A program made the translations under genes and the position numbers. A stretch of DNA of 16,239 nt from JACQFK01 sp041482015 (GTDB taxonomy: Bacteria; Planctomycetota; MHYJ01; JACPRB01): the NCBI GenBank assembly GCA_041482015.1, contig JBGPCZ010000144.1, forward strand, positions 1-16,239, in the 5' to 3' direction. Below, one piece after another: positions 15,622 through 16,239 of the stretch; position 1 is the stretch's first letter, and each line of letters opens with the position of its first letter. The notes beneath the pieces were generated by a model that saw only the letters and a program-made list of their open reading frames with translations, was not told the DNA's origin and did no database searches.

Positions 15622-16239
15622 CTACCCGGTGCGCGCGGGGGCGTCCATTCCCGGGCGGGTGAACGCACCGGCCACCAGGAGGGCCGCAGCCAGCCCCCCG
15701 AAGATCGCCGCGGGCCAGGCCACCTCGCCGTTCCCCGCGGCCCAGAAGGGGCTCACGCGGGAGAGCCATGTGAGGTCGGCGACCGCGATTGTCGAGGAGA
15801 CCAGCGAGAGAAAGGGAAGGAAGGCCGAGAGGCCGAACGCCAGTAGGACGTACCACGATCCGACCGGCCATCGACGCTCCCGGCCGACCGAAAAGAGCAC
15901 GGCGGCAAACCCCGCGAGCGCTGCCACGAGTGCCTGGGAGCCCAGGAACTCCGCGACCCCGACGTTGCTGACGTTGGCGGCCATGATCGCCGGCGGAAGG
16001 GACGCGACCAGGAGCAGGCCCGCCTCGCGAAACAGCCGCGGCGCACACTGTCGCGCCGGCGCACCCGGCTCCGCCAGCGACGGAAGGAACCACGGCCAGG
16101 CGAAGACCATGAACGCGAGCTCGACCTCGAGGAGGCACACGAACAAGGTGTCGGGGCGCACGAACGGGAGCCGGACCGGGAACACGTCGCCAAGGAGAAG
16201 CAGGAGCGAACCGCAGAGCGTGCCCAGCCAGGAAAGATA
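15622..16239 (-). CDS. Polytopic membrane protein, 5' end outside window
   Basis: An open frame runs from the window edge to a TAG at 15622, about 205 residues. A GTG exists at 16185, but the frame continues upstream with a hydrophobic run (GSLLLLLGD) to the edge, so the true start is probably outside the window. At least five hydrophobic segments are visible: the edge segment, LFVCLLEVELAFMVFAW, LLLVASLPPAIMA, ALVAALAGFAAVLFSV, YVLLAFGLSAFLPFLSLV and AAIFGGLAAALLVAGAF. SRVSPFWA between the last two is faintly like ABC-2-type permeases, but this is not enough to assign a family. It is immediately followed by the exported two-helix protein, suggesting a shared membrane complex. Confidence 0.7.
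   Translation of the reverse strand, partial: YLSWLGTLCGSLLLLLGDVFPVRLPFVRPDTLFVCLLEVELAFMVFAWPWFLPSLAEPGAPARQCAPRLFREAGLLLVASLPPAIMAANVSNVGVAEFLGSQALVAALAGFAAVLFSVGRERRWPVGSWYVLLAFGLSAFLPFLSLVSSTIAVADLTWLSRVSPFWAAGNGEVAWPAAIFGGLAAALLVAGAFTRPGMDAPARTG

Overview
The window is a dense, high-GC bacterial chromosome segment. Every supported gene lies on the minus strand, so it reads from high to low coordinates. No gap between genes exceeds about 130 bases. I see no rRNA, tRNA, CRISPR array or insertion sequence. YidC has the long periplasmic domain typical of Gram-negative bacteria. The SMC head motifs and the short 'YTREDVVEI...PGS' form of MnmE resemble, from memory, Planctomycetota or another deep-branching Gram-negative lineage. 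That placement is tentative because no database search was possible.

Layout in transcription order. (a) 16239-13829: a membrane protein cut by the window edge, then an unrecognised signal-peptide protein with two membrane helices, then an O6-alkylguanine-DNA alkyltransferase whose ATG overlaps the preceding stop. (b) 13792-9837: a consensus-like sigma70 promoter, a Trm112-like zinc protein with an extra zinc ribbon, yidC, a small LacI-type-HTH plus PilZ protein, and mnmE. The block recalls the widespread yidC-jag-mnmE cluster, with the HTH-PilZ gene where jag (khpB) would be. (c) 9773-8218: a 9-bp-arm inverted repeat followed by a DASS/SLC13 carboxylate transporter. (d) 8221-4917: a promoter almost touching the nrdR start codon, nrdR, a degenerate class III ribonucleotide reductase paralogue with two ATP-cones, and rsgA joined to it by an ATGA overlap. 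(e) 4798-1: smc, then a promoter and a pilT gene cut by the window edge, whose N-terminus looks like a c-di-GMP-binding MshEN domain.

Most genes are housekeeping: membrane protein insertion, tRNA wobble modification, ribosome assembly, chromosome organisation and dNTP control. Three features stand out. The first is the NrdD-like protein, which lacks both the catalytic-loop cysteine and the glycyl-radical C-terminus and sits beside nrdR. The second is the HTH-PilZ fusion, a candidate c-di-GMP-responsive DNA-binding protein. The third is PilT with an MshEN-like front end. The last two make c-di-GMP signalling a plausible, unproven theme.
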